Of a stretch of 64,000 nucleotides of DNA, positions 1 to 11,320 are shown one piece after another. Position 1 is the first letter of the stretch, and each line of letters begins with the position of its first letter. The notes beneath the pieces were generated by a model, which saw only the letters and a list, made by a program, of their open reading frames with translations, was not told the DNA's origin and did no database searches. The DNA is from Druceiella hillmani (lineage: Eukaryota > Arthropoda > Insecta > Lepidoptera > Hepialidae). The position numbers and the translations under genes were made by a program. Where the stretch lies: the NCBI GenBank assembly GCA_039881145.1, contig JAYKKI010000061.1, forward strand, positions 9,278,501 to 9,342,500, in the 5' to 3' direction.

Positions 1-930
1 CCTATTGATTACTAGTAGAGTTAAGAGGACGAAAATAAAAACGTAATGCAATTTTGTAAAAATCCTTGACTTCGGCTAAGATTGTTACAAAATTGCCTTA
101 GATTTTTGAAAATCAGGCTTGCAGCTACGTGTCAATCCTATTGATTACTAGTAGAGTTAAGAGAACGAAAAAAAATTAATGCAATTTTGTAATTATCTTT
201 GACTTGGGCTAATATTGCATTAGATTTTTTAAAATTAAAGGCAGATTTTTTTGAAAATCAGGCTTGCAGCTACGTGTCAATCCTATTGATTACTAGTAGA
301 GTTAAGAGAACGAAAAAATTAATGCAATTTTGTAATTATCTTTGACTTGGGCTAAGATTGCGTTAGATTTTTTAAAATAAAAGGCAGATTTCTTTGAAAA
401 TCAGGCTTGCAGCTACGTGTCAATCCTATTGATTACTAGTAGAGTTAAGAGAACGAAAAAAATTAATGCAATTTTGTAATTATCTTCGACTTGGGCTAAG
501 ATTGCGTTAGATTTTTTAAAATTAAAGGCAGATTTTTTTGAAAATCAGGCTTGCAGCTACGTGTCAATCCTATTGATTACTAGTAGTGTTAAGAGAACGA
601 AAAAATTAATGCAATTTTGTAATTATCTTTGACTTGGGCTAAGATTGCGTTAGATTTTTTAAAATAAAAGGCAGATTTTTTGAAAATCAGGCTTGCAGCT
701 ACGTGTCAATCCTATTGATTACTAGTAGAGTTAAGAGAACGAAAAAAATTAATACAATTTTGTAATTATCTTTGACTTGGGCTAAGATTGCGTTAGATTT
801 TTTAAAATTAAAGGCAGATTTTTTTGAAAATCCGGCTTGCAGCTACGTGTCAATCCTATTGATTACTAGTAGAGTTTAGAGAACAAAAAAAAATTAACGC
901 AATTCTGTAACAATCTTAGATTTCGGCTCC
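1..930. repeat. 143-bp tandem satellite, about 6.5 copies
   Basis: The block beginning CCTATTGATTACTAGTAGAG restarts at 1, 137, 282, 425, 569, 711 and 855, giving periods of 136-145 bases. Each unit carries the same landmarks: a run of As after GTTAAGAGAACG, then ATGCAATTTTGTAATTATC, GACTTGGGCTAAGATTGCG and GCTTGCAGCTACGTGTCAAT. The copies differ by small indels and a few substitutions, and the last decays near 930. The array is cut by the left window edge, so its real size is unknown. It lies inside the first intron of the minus-strand UGT gene if that gene continues leftwards. Confidence 0.95.
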
Positions 931-1124
931 TTATAAATTGTTTAGTGGGGGGGTGGCATTGAGTAATATAATACACAAAAACAAAAGAAAAAATTAAAAT
1001 AACAAACAGATAAATAACTAACCGAACAACTGAATGAAAAAATAAACAGAAGACAATATCTAGTGGCACATACTATAGATACTTTATTTACAATTATTAA
1101 AAAAAAAGAATGTTCCTAACTTAC

Positions 1125-1976
1125 TTCAGGAAGCGGGAATTCATTCTTGTAGCGCATATTTCCGAAAAATATGATCGACGGAACTTTTGGTCTCGCTCCG
1201 ATAAAACGGAAATCAGAATTGACAAACGCTATTTCGACACTTTTTATTAATTTTCCCATATTTTCAGTTCTTGATCCAAAATGTTTCTTCACTAAACTGT
1301 CTCTCAGGGGAAAGTATTGAAAACGAATTAGAAAACCTAATTTTATTGAATAATATAAGGCTGATAATTTCTCCAAAAAACTAATGCCTAATCCTATGTC
1401 TGTGGTTAATGCATGAGGATAGAGAAAAGGATGGGTGGGGTTACCCATTATTTCGAATTGAAATTCAAATTGTAACAGCGGATTTATGCTGATCGAGGGA
1501 ATTTTGTACAAGTCCGCGAAGGCGAAAATTTCAGGTATTAAATATTCACCAATAAAAAGGTCAAACTGATGCGCTTCAGGGTATTTTATCAATTTTCTCA
1601 CTGCCGGCGTTTGAAACTGACCATCGACGACGTGCATCATGATCCGGTAATATTGAAACGTAAGAAGAGTGACATCACCATTTGATGTAAGACACACGTC
1701 GGTGGCATTCAAATTTTCCATATATAATTTGTACGATATATCATGGAGATTTATTTGAGTTACATTTTGACAATCCGCATTCGATACGAGGGGAACCGTC
1801 GTGACCAATGTGATTTGATGACCATTCTTCGCTAACGCCTTTATCAATGCGTTGTATACAACATGGTGGCTGAAGGACGGTGTCGAAAACACTGCTAATA
1901 TTCTTGCACTATGCACACTGACGCACAATATGGTTGTAATCAAATGTAAATTAATAACATAATAACTTTTACACAT
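1125..1976 (-). CDS. UDP-glycosyltransferase, first coding exon (gene continues left of window)
   Basis: This exon encodes the first 284 residues of an insect UGT, an ER membrane enzyme that transfers sugar from a UDP-sugar to small lipophilic acceptors. Residues 1-23 form a hydrophobic signal peptide ending SVHSA, followed by RILAVFSTPSFSHHVVYNAL, whose SFSH histidine is at the usual catalytic position. Later blocks FDLFIGEYLIPE and NPTHPFLYPH match the other first exons in this window. The frame reaches GAA, then a clear donor GTAAGT (complement of 1119-1124) in phase 0, exactly where its paralogues splice. The start is set by the conserved leader GTAAAATG and the M-C-K opening. Exons 2-4 are not between here and position 1, so they must lie outside. 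It is one codon longer than the other two intact first exons. The family is sure; the subfamily (possibly UGT40-like) is a guess. Confidence 0.9.
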
Positions 1977-2160
1977 TTTACACGACGTTTTGTACCAGTG
2001 ACCGCGTTGCTTGTGAGTAGTAGTTTTACAAATCGATGTGTTTTTTTATCTAGCAGATGGTAAAATAATATATTGTGTGTACATAGAGTGTAAACAGTTT
2101 TTTTATAATGATAGCAAAAAATTTGTATTACCAATGCGTCATTCGATACTTGCACGCTTT
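1977..2160 (-). promoter_or_regulatory. core promoter and 5' leader of the minus-strand UGT
   Basis: Read on the minus strand, this flank repeats the order seen before the plus-strand UGT exons: a block containing GCAAGTATCGAATGACGCAT and TTGGTAATACAAA (complement of about 2122-2157), a TATA-like CATTATAAAAAAACTG (about 2095-2110), the putative start-site motif GTTTACACTC, and a leader ending CGTCGTGTAAAATG. Conservation across five copies marks it as the promoter; the exact start site is inferred. Confidence 0.65.
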
Positions 2161-2179
2161 GCTATGTAAGTTAACGCTG

Positions 2180-3580
2180 AAATGAAAATTCAGATAATAT
2201 GAAAAAATAATGATATTTTGTCTATTAATCTTTTGCTTTTAACTACATATTTGATAAAATAATAAATATGGAAATATTCTGAAAGTTAGGAAGCAACATT
2301 CTCATGAAATTTTTATAAGTAATTTATAGTGTAAAAAATAGATAATAATACCCATAGTGGGAGCCGCGAGGTAATATTCTTTCGAAATATGTTCGTTTTG
2401 ATATGTAGATTTCGTAGGTCCTTTTTGCTCAATAAGAAATAAACCACGAATGTCGGTTTACAATCAACTTTGTATGGAGTTTAGTTTTAGGATGTTATGA
2501 ATTTAATAAAAATTTAGTGAATGTTTCATGAAAAGTTATTCGAAGAAATTGAAGGAAAATTAAATATTGAATGCTGTAATGTTTTGGCACTGTTACAGCC
2601 GAATAATAATGTAAAGTTTTTGAAATTTATTTCGTAACATCTGCTTGTATACGAATGTGCTCCAGTGAATATTAGCGTCTTTAGTAGAAATGCGTACGTC
2701 CATTTTTGTTGATACCATAGCTGACAATTCAAATGATTTCTTATAACGACATGCATAGGTACATAAATTGCACTTGCCTAGTATAAGCACCGAAAAATGT
2801 AAAACAAATTAACATTTTACGAGTACTTAATTAATTCATCTTACAAGTTCACTAAACACACTCTAATTTCATCTGAATAGCATAGTCTATTTTTGAGCTG
2901 TCAGGACGAAAAGGCATTTTAAAATTAATTTATAAACGTAAACAGAATATGAGAAATACGGTAATTAATTCATTAGTCCGTAATTTTAATATTTTTACAA
3001 AGCTATTTTGAATATTTCCTAGTTAGAAAGTTCCAGGAGAATAATTCACAATTACATTTTTTCTTGCGTAATTTTCTTTACATAGATACATAAAATATAA
3101 TATAGTAATTTATTAAATTAGCCCACATTTTTGCATTAGCTAAATACTTAAAAATATTTATATGATAACTTTAGTCCCCTACAAATTAAATACTCGGAAT
3201 TTTTTTCTCTCATAACTTGTATCATTCGGAAGGTACACAAAAATATTGCGAGGACGCAGTGTTATGAATTTTATTAGAACATACCTTTATAAATATGCAC
3301 GAAAATGGTAAAAATATATATTCTCTCCATATTTCTGAAATCACTGAAAAAAAATCATAAAAAGCGAGTTGGTAAAAATCTGATTGCAGTGTTTACTACT
3401 ACAGATCCTAGGTTTTTGAGATGTTCACGATATATTAACCTGTGTGAAAGATATTTAATTAAATTAAGCCTTCATTTCTCAAACAGAAAAAAAACTATAT
3501 GCGATATATTAATAAAGTGAAAATTAATATTAAGAATTATAAAAGTTTAACAGAAACACTTGGTCTCTTAAATATTCAAA
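2180..3580. other. AT-rich spacer without a recognised gene
   Basis: Only short chance reading frames are present (for example 2526-2756 minus and 3305-3520 plus), with low-complexity translations that match nothing I recognise. No transposon motif or tandem repeat was seen. Confidence 0.5.
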
Positions 3581-3900
3581 ACTCTTATCAGTACCTAAAT
3601 ATTAATTACAGAAACATGTCAAGTACCCACAACTTGAACAGTTCTACTCGTACATGACATATATTTTTATTATTCTTGGGAAACTCTTTGAAAAATCTAA
3701 AAGGACGAGTTGAAGTCAACGTTGTATCCTTTACTAAGTTGCCAATCATTTCACAAGTAAGACCTATTTTCATTCAAAATTAAGTTCGTTCACTAGCGGA
3801 CTTATTTTCATGGTTTATTTGTTATTGGACGTAATCGTGGGATATATAGCACTGCCATATCAAAAAGTTCTCAAAAGCCATTATTTGGCATTTTAGCGAT

Positions 3901-3934
3901 AATTACCAAAATTTAAAAAAAAATTTTGGTAATT
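3901..3934. repeat. short perfect inverted repeat
   Basis: Arms AATTACCAAAATTT and AAATTTTGGTAATT face each other across six As. It lies in the duplicated 5' flank of the UGT relic that starts at 4493 and was not seen in the paralogous flanks. Confidence 0.7.
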
Positions 3935-3949
3935 ATTCAACGTCACTGT

Positions 3950-4492
3950 TCCAATGCAAAATTACTTCCCTTATGCTACTGATGGTCTAAACAGAACAAA
4001 TTGATGTTTTGAAAATATCATTTTTCTTCGTCTTTCTATTATAGTAACTTGAAAATAATGCGAGAGCACAAACATATCGGAAAAAGATGCCATTTTAAAT
4101 GGAAAATAAAACAAAATTCCTTATAATCGATGTTAGGCATCAAGAAAAAAATATAGACTATCGACTGACGGATTATCTAAAGAAATAATTATTTTAACGC
4201 TGGTATAGGAGAAATCGAAGAGCTAAAAGATTAAATAATCGTCATTTTGAAATATGCTCTGTATTTGGAATCCTGCATGTAATGTATGAGCATTACTAAT
4301 GCTATGAATATAAAAAAGCATTTACACTTTTCCAACATTAAAGTCATTATGCTATATTCTGCGAGGTTAAACACATAGGACACGTAAAACACATAATATT
4401 TCTATACATTCTAATATATGTTACATGGATTATAATATTACTACTAAGAGTTTCACATTAATTGGCAGCTACCGATTCAAAATGTCACGTAA
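3950..4492 (+). promoter_or_regulatory. decayed copy of the UGT 5' flank and promoter
   Basis: This stretch runs parallel to the flanks of the exons at 27406 and 62317. Shared landmarks are ACAAATTGATGTTTTGAAAA, TTCGTCTTTCTATTATAG, AATGCGAGAGCACAAACATA and a decayed promoter (about 4265-4360) with GAATATAAAAAAGCATTTAC and AAAGTCATTATGCTAT. It ends in a leader similar to CGTCACGTAAATG. It leads into a ruined first exon, so it is probably inactive. Confidence 0.6.
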
Positions 4493-4610
4493 ATGTGTAA
4501 AAGTAGTTCGTTTGTTTTCTACGAGCTATTTTTCATCGCTTCATCTAGAATAAGTTTTTCCAAGGATAAACGGTAGTCTTTATAAATCTCCATGATATAA
4601 GTTATAGGTA
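4493..4610 (+). pseudogene. remnant of a UGT first exon
   Basis: The relic keeps the family opening ATGTGTAAAAGT (M-C-K-S, as in the minus-strand paralogue) directly after a decayed UGT leader. About 90 bases on, AAATCTCCATGATATAAGTTATA (4584-4606) matches the segment encoding N-L-H-D-I-S-Y in the intact exons. About 130 bases of coding sequence that should separate these landmarks are missing, and the opening frame reaches a stop near 4575. Nothing recognisable from the rest of the exon follows. It is therefore a largely deleted first exon that was duplicated with its promoter. Confidence 0.6.
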
Positions 4611-5299
4611 TGCAATCTGCATATCTGGATGCAACCCCCATTGAAACCATAAGAATCTTAGGAGATCGAGGCATTCAGACATTGAAAATAATTTGTGATA
4701 AAAAGTGGCAAATAGGGAATGTAACCGATGGAATGGGCTCATACGGTCTTCATTTTCTTGTATGAGGAGGGTTCAATGAAAAAATATCTAACGAATAAAT
4801 ACTATCTACTCGTGCACAGATGTCTCATGCAAGTAAAGTGTTGCTAAATATCGAGAAGAGGGGTTGAACACCTATGTGTACAACAAAAAAAAACTGGTTT
4901 TGTTGAGGGAAGGGGCTCTTGTGAACAAATTTTCATTATCCGTCTGAGCAAGAAAAAGGCTCGGTAATTCGACAAATTCATTTAAATTCACTATGTAAAA
5001 AATGTCGAAAAATTGAGAAGAGGCGTAGAACATTAAGAGGCTTATACATGTAGTGCTGGAGAAGACTATTTGGAATATTATGGACTGAATTCGGAACTAA
5101 CATCTCCATATTCCAATAACTCGGTATCAAGTAGCCTCTATCGACCTTATTATAATATCGGATACTCAAATTCTTTGACTATGTTTCTAGGAGGAACATG
5201 AGTTTGATAGAGCGCCTTAAGATGTAGAATGCAATAGAACTGATACAGCCGGCTTTTCCGCGAATGAACCAGACTGACGGAAATTGGATAAAGATGACG

Positions 5300-6256
5300 A
5301 GATATCGCGAGGCGGATTACATCAGTATCTGACAGTATCGCATTAGGAAAACGTTGACCATGGGTTGCCCGCGAGGTTCGGTGCTCAGTCCTATTTTGTG
5401 GAATTTGATGAGGGACCATTGCTCATGCGGATGATACTCTACTGATTTTAGGGGAGGAGTGAGTCGTAGGTCACATATCTGTCCGTGGTCCTCGACACGC
5501 GCCTGAGCTTTTACCGTAAGCGTGGTACATTGGTGAGAGCGCTCGGGTTCTACGTCATGATCCGGCTTGTCGGTATCGGCTTGGGGGCTGAATAGTTCTA
5601 CCTTCAAGCTGATATATACGACAATATACCTAGGTATATTGACCTGTGTGTCATGGGTCTGGGCTTCGTGGTACGTCGGGGTCCAGCAAGTTAGGTGGGC
5701 TGTGCTTAAGTCGCAGTATAAGTCGCTGTTGGTAGCGCCGATTATAGAACCTGTTCAACGGAAGCGTTGCCGGTTTTCGCTGGTCTTCTACAGCTAACCT
5801 CGTGATCGTTGAACGTGCGGCAAATTTTGTTTTGGAAAGTTGCAAGAGTTTTGATGCGGGTCCATTTGATTTTGAAATCGTGGCAGAATAATCTCCTCTT
5901 GATAGAAAAAGACGTATTTTAGAGGTCGTCTGTGCTCATTCGGACTTTCTCCGATCGATTCTAAAGGGAAAAAATACGGGACATGGCGCATTCCGTACCA
6001 GTTTGTTTAAATTTGCTCCTTGAGATAGCCCGGCGTGTACTTGTGGTTTCGAAAGGCAGGACATGGATCACTGATGATATTATTAAACTGCAGAGAGCGC
6101 GATGATGCTCGTAGAGCTTTGTTGGAGAGAATTCATCCTAGCATGAAAGTAGAATCACGCCAAACTCTAGAACGTGGTACGTATATTTACCGTGATCTGG
6201 TTAAGAATAGTTGGTCCATTCTTTTGGATGGTTGGTTAATCCTTTGCGTCAATTAG
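5300..6256 (+). pseudogene. decayed non-LTR retrotransposon reverse transcriptase (R1/I-like)
   Basis: Several short frames together follow the order of a LINE ORF2 C-terminal half. At about 5357-5415 there is GCPRGSVLSPILWNL, the reverse-transcriptase block before the catalytic loop. A frame change later, 5421-5450 reads AHADDTLLIL, the Y/A-x-D-D catalytic box. A thumb-like segment with STFKLIYTTIYLGI follows (about 5600). Near 6005-6110 lies a terminal zinc-knuckle-like segment, SPACTCG..DMDH..NC, followed by RERDDARRALLERIHPSM. Frameshifts and stops break it throughout, so it is dead. The GC content is higher than in the surroundings. A sister copy is at 37.3-38.0 kb. Confidence 0.8.
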
Positions 6257-6259
6257 AGA

Positions 6260-8590
6260 CACTATTATAGGACCATCGAAGGTCCCTTATTTTGTATGAG
6301 GGGAAATGGTACGATAGTTAAATGGTCCTTGATAGGATCCTGAGATGACTGTGATGGAAGGTGGGAATAGTGATGACTATGATCATGATAAACATGATGA
6401 CTACGACCATTCGTCAAGAACATGATAATGGAAAAGGACGCCAAATTTGAACGAAAATTGGTTTAAAAATTATGGACACATACTGAATATAAATAATTCT
6501 TAGGCGCATTCCTCTTAGGGAAAATCGAACTTAGCCACATTACCTATAATGCAAAATTTGATGTGACATAACCCCCTAGTTGACATAATACAATTCTAAT
6601 ATACATCTTTTTTTTTCATTCTAATACACATACCTTACAATTATAAAATATTTTTCATATACTATGAGCAACGATGTGACGGCGGTAGAATGTTATGTAG
6701 GTTTGGTTAAATTACTTTGGTTAAACAGTGCATGTTATTAGTTACGAAAATGGGAAAATAATAAGTACGTGTACCTAAGTTTTGCTTCGCATTGATAATA
6801 TGATATTCAAATTACGTGTTTCATAATATTTTTTACCATTATTGAAGTAACTCCAAAATCATGAGTGGTGAAACGATACAAATTTGATCGCGGGGTAACA
6901 GTTTTGTATCAAGTCAACTCATAAAAATACTTAAAAATTTTGACCAGTGTCACAGGAGTGCCACCTTCACTCTGTGTAAGTCATTAGTATGGAAGATGCG
7001 GCGGATTATGCATATTCAAAAATTTCACTGGATGGTGTACGGCTTCCTTTGTATTTCTTATCGAGTCTATAGAATTTTGCACTATTTTCTCTTCTTCAAA
7101 TGATTTCAGCAATATGTCTTGATGATCACTGCTTGATAATTTTTTTGGAGTTCAGTATTAATTTTTTATGCAACATGTCCATAGGCTTGTTCTGTTAAAT
7201 TAGATAATAAATGCAAACTAAATTTATTTTGTAATATTAACATGGATATACTTATATTTATGTGATGATGTCCTACAACCCAAATATGTATTCCCCAATT
7301 TACATTTTTGATTACTGCTCTGCCTCTACAAATTTTAGTGTGTGGACATGTAGCCAATAATTTTCTTCAAAGTATGAACTTTCTAACACAAAAAGAAATT
7401 TTTAAATCGGAGTGGTTTAAGAGATTAGTAAAAAATAAACAACTTTTTCACTTTGACCATTAATATAGATAATAATATATATAGTTAAAAGCATGCTAAA
7501 AATTGCTATGCCAACTTTTAATTGTTGTTATAATACAGTTTAACTAATTTTTCCCTTTATTATTAAAATAAGATTGGAATTTTTATGAATTTCATTTTCC
7601 AAATTATAATCCAGTTCAATGCAGATACAATTTCAAAACAAAATGAGGAAAGATACAATTATCCTTAATTTTAATCATAGATCCTTGTTTTGTGGTTTCA
7701 TGGATAGGCTGAAAAATCTCGTAAGGTATCGTGTCTGTTAGGGAATAAATATCTCGTTTCCTACGTTTCGTGCGTCGTTAGTGATTTTTAAAAAAAATTG
7801 TAGAGTATAAAATTATTTATTTTGTATGACTAAATCTTTCGGAGATATGACGCGGAGAGTGGAAAGCGTGCATCTGCTTATAGGATAACGCTGTTAATAA
7901 TAATATATCCTGCGGAGTTAAATGCAGAGTTAACTTTATAAAGGTTAACTATACATATGATGAAATACTAATATTATTAATCAATTTAAAACATTGTTTA
8001 TTTAAGAAAAATATTTATAAATGAAAAATAAAGTAACTTTATATAATTGATAAATATTTGGTTAATAATTTTATAGATTTAGTTACACAATTAAGTCTTC
8101 ATGCGTCTTATCTATTGAATTTATGTATGGTTTCCGTTATTTGTTTATTTCAATAGTTCTGATTGTGGCGCAAATAATTTTTCAATTATTTGAGTAAAAT
8201 TTTATTATAATAAATGATTTTATTTAACTAAAGATCTAAATAATATACGTTAAGACGAGGACAAAATAATTCCTAGATAATGTTTTTTAATTCTGGATAT
8301 ACTCGATAAAGATATTAAATATAACCACTTATATTTAATTAGCCTTGTCATTTCCGTCGATGCACTGTTTTTTTTTATTTTTGCAGATTTTGCCTTTTTT
8401 AATGATATCCTAAAGGCTCAAAGAAATCAGTCAAAATTTTTTTTCGGAAGAAAAAATTAAAATAAATAAACGAGAAAAGGGAATGTAGATAACCTGAAAA
8501 ATGTGACTAAAATGAATTGAGCAAATTTAAAAGATGGTAAAGTAAGAAGAAGTAAGAATAATGGAGCATGTTCGAAGCTGAACTGAGGGT
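6260..8590. other. spacer without a recognised gene
   Basis: A GAT-rich patch at 6340-6430 probably belongs to the 3' end of the preceding LINE relic. About 7010-7110 resembles 48740-48840, a second dispersed copy of an unidentified repeat. The rest is AT-rich with chance frames only. Confidence 0.5.
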
Positions 8591-8694
8591 AGTGTGTCGA
8601 TTACAAGTGTATGGGTTTCGTTATGGCTACAAATCCTATATATGTTTTGGTCCAAGATACCGTAAAATTAATAATAATATATAATTTTTTGCCC

Positions 8695-8742
8695 CTAATC
8701 CTCGAAACCCAATGCAGACTAATCCTCGAAATCCAATGCAGA
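8695..8742. repeat. two-copy 24-bp tandem repeat
   Basis: CTAATCCTCGAAACCCAATG and CTAATCCTCGAAATCCAATG follow one another, each ending CAGAC. It lies at the edge of the duplicated UGT 5' region. Confidence 0.75.
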
Positions 8743-9199
8743 CAAAGACGGGTATAGATATAGATTAGAGCCATTGAAGTGAAGACTACGTGCAGAATCA
8801 CATTAATCTCATTAACATTCCATGACCATATTCGTTTGTGACAACTCCATCTCATTCTAATTTGAACAAACGTAATAAATAATGTAGAGTTCAATAAAAA
8901 TGTTTAACAAAAATATTAAGTCGACTTTCAACAACTGTTGTATAAGAAATTCACATAATGTATAAAACATTAAAAATACAGGTATTTTACGGTAAAATAG
9001 AGTTTCTGAATTTGAACAAATTTGTGAAATATTGCTACTTTTACGGTAAAATACGATTTCCAAATATGAATAACTTTGTAAAATATTGACACCGTTATCA
9101 GATTTTTGAAGTCGGTGCCAAGTCAAATATGGAGCTCATGTGTCCATATGTGGTGGGGGTTCATGTACTTAAGAGGGAGGTATAGAGACGTAGATCTTT

Positions 9200-9560
9200 G
9201 ATACATCTAAGCATTACTTTCTAAACATTTGGGCACCACTTGTGACCAAATAACTCGTCAGACAAATCAAACGAGTCCATAGACGATAAACATACCCTTT
9301 ACCATTAAGATGCTCTCATCTTCACCCGGCGGTTCTATCAATAGACTCTGGCTACAATTTGTGGCCAAAGAATTCCTCAAAATAAGTCAAATGAGTCCAA
9401 ACTCAATGAAATTTCTTACTATTACAAAGTTATTCCTGATATTACCTTTTGGGTTAATAGACCCTCGCCCAAACACGATATATCTACTCTTCAACATAGT
9501 AGAGTTACTCTCGCTACCATTTATTTCCATCATCAGACCTTGACAACCATTAGTGATCAA
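9200..9560. repeat. dispersed repeat of unknown class
   Basis: Phrases such as GTGACCAAATAACTCGTCAGAC and GGCCAAAGAATTCCTCAAAA alternate in units of roughly 110-120 bases. The style resembles 40040-40330 (TGTAACCAAATGCCCCATCA). I cannot assign it to a named family. Confidence 0.4.
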
Positions 9561-10564
9561 GAAACGATATCAATAATATCGTTACTTGATTATTTACCAT
9601 AGAAAAGATTTATACACATGCATCGAATCAAGAACTTCTTACTTTTTCGAGAGCCATTGAATAGTTAAACGATGAATAATAGCTTCCAATGAAAGAGTAA
9701 GTAGGAACTGAAACGTTTTCATTGAAATAATTTTTTCCCAGTGTCAATACTTTTAATGTTTCATTGACAAATATTTTCAAATTATCTGAAAGTAATTTCA
9801 CAACTATAATTATTTATTGTACATGGCCGTATTAAATATATTATTCCCATTTCTGAAATAATATTTAAAATGTTTCGTTAGAAGATAGAAATGTTCATTC
9901 AAGTCAAGCTTCACAAATCCTCTTTGGGTCTTTTACCTAATTATCATTCTTATAATGCTGTATCCACAGTCGATAAAGTAGAGGCATATTTTTTTGTCCG
10001 TTGTCTGTTTTATTCACACGTTTGACACACAAAACTACGCGAAACGCGTAAGCACTCGCACGCCTACTTGCGCACGCATGCGTGGGCACATGTACGCACA
10101 AGAACAAACTAATGTACACACACACACGAATTAGATAACCTCGACAGTAATAAAAACAATTATGTGCATATAGTATAGTATAAAGGCGACAGTAAATATG
10201 TTAGGAAACCGTTAATCATTCTTGGACAACGGGTTGCAGCTGTGCTAACAAACGTATTTTTATCGCAATACAAAAGTAGGTAGCATCTGTTACAAAAACA
10301 ATATGAAGGAAAGTACATACTGTATTAAAAATCAAAGAAAAGAAAATCAAAGCCATACAACTTTAATTAAGTCGGTTACGTCCTTTTTTCAGTTCATTTA
10401 AGACAATTTTTATAAAATTTAATTTGACAAATTAAACTGAAAATTGAATTCTACACAAAGTAGTCATTAAATTTACAACATGTTAAAATTTATATTCATT
10501 AAAGTTGATTGCTGATCCTAATGTACGATATTCACGACCTATTTGTCTTTGGACGATATTCATT

Positions 10565-10650
10565 ATTTATTTGTCTTTGGACGTAATTTTTGGAAATAAC
10601 AATACTTGAATTTTGGAAATAACAATAATTAATTTTGGAAATAACAACAA
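10565..10650. repeat. short tandem repeat, TTTTGGAAATAACAATA-type unit
   Basis: The unit TTTTGGAAATAACAA occurs three times (about 10588, 10612, 10634), just after a two-copy TATTTGTCTTTGGACG repeat (about 10540 and 10568). It lies in the flank of the UGT pseudogene. Confidence 0.75.
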
Positions 10651-11320
10651 AGAGTTTTTGCAATCACGAGGGCCGTAATTTTGTAAAAGAAATGTGGCTT
10701 CGCGGCTACCACTTTGGTGATTATTATCAAACAAAAATAAGCGAAAAAACATATTCTGCTTCATTAAAGTCACTGAATAGAAAAAATGGTTAACAAAATT
10801 GTACATAAAACCTTGAATTAACATCACCTTTTCAAAGCACAAGTTACTAATATTTCTAATATTTCGATCGTAGGATCGTATAGGATAATAGGGAAAAATT
10901 AGATGGAAAAAAGGGAAATGCACATTAATCGATGTTGTGCATAAACCAATCAGAAAATATAAACTATCGATATGTGGAATAATTAAGAAACGTATAAATG
11001 ATTATTGATCTTATTTTTGTAGCGATTGTACAGGATAAACCGAAGGGCTAATCGATAAAATATTAATATATTGAAATGGTTCTGAATTTCGAATGTTGAC
11101 ACCTGCCTACGAAATCGTGTAAGTGTGGATTGGTATATTGGTAAAATTTTACTACTATAAATATAAAAAAGAGTTTAGACTGAATCTATTCTGAAGTCAT
11201 TATCCCATTATCTGTTAGTTTAAATAAATCGGATACGTAAAAGTCTATCTATCACTATATTTTTAGCAAAAATATTACACAATTAGCCTTGCAACCGCTA
11301 AATACAAAACGTCGCGTAAA

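Larger units (their letters stand above)
8640..11320 (+). repeat. duplicated 5' region of the UGT pseudogene at 11321
   Basis: Ordered patches match the region before the intact exon at 62317: 8700-8830 with 60640-60760 (shared AGAATCACAT block), 9950-10230 with 61140-61450 (shared ATAATG..CAGTCGATAAA-type start, a run of ACGCGCAC/GCACAC-rich sequence, and GTAATAAAAACAATTATGT), and 10650-11320 with 61600-62316. A promoter-like part lies at about 11114-11215, with ACTATAAATATAAAAAAGAG and TGAAGTCATTATCC. A local insertion of a dispersed repeat (about 9200-9560) is absent from the other copy. Confidence 0.65.

Noticed and set aside
5150..5607. Two minus-strand frames (89 and 96 codons) as genes
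   Set aside because: They are antisense to the LINE reverse-transcriptase relic, whose motifs read on the plus strand.
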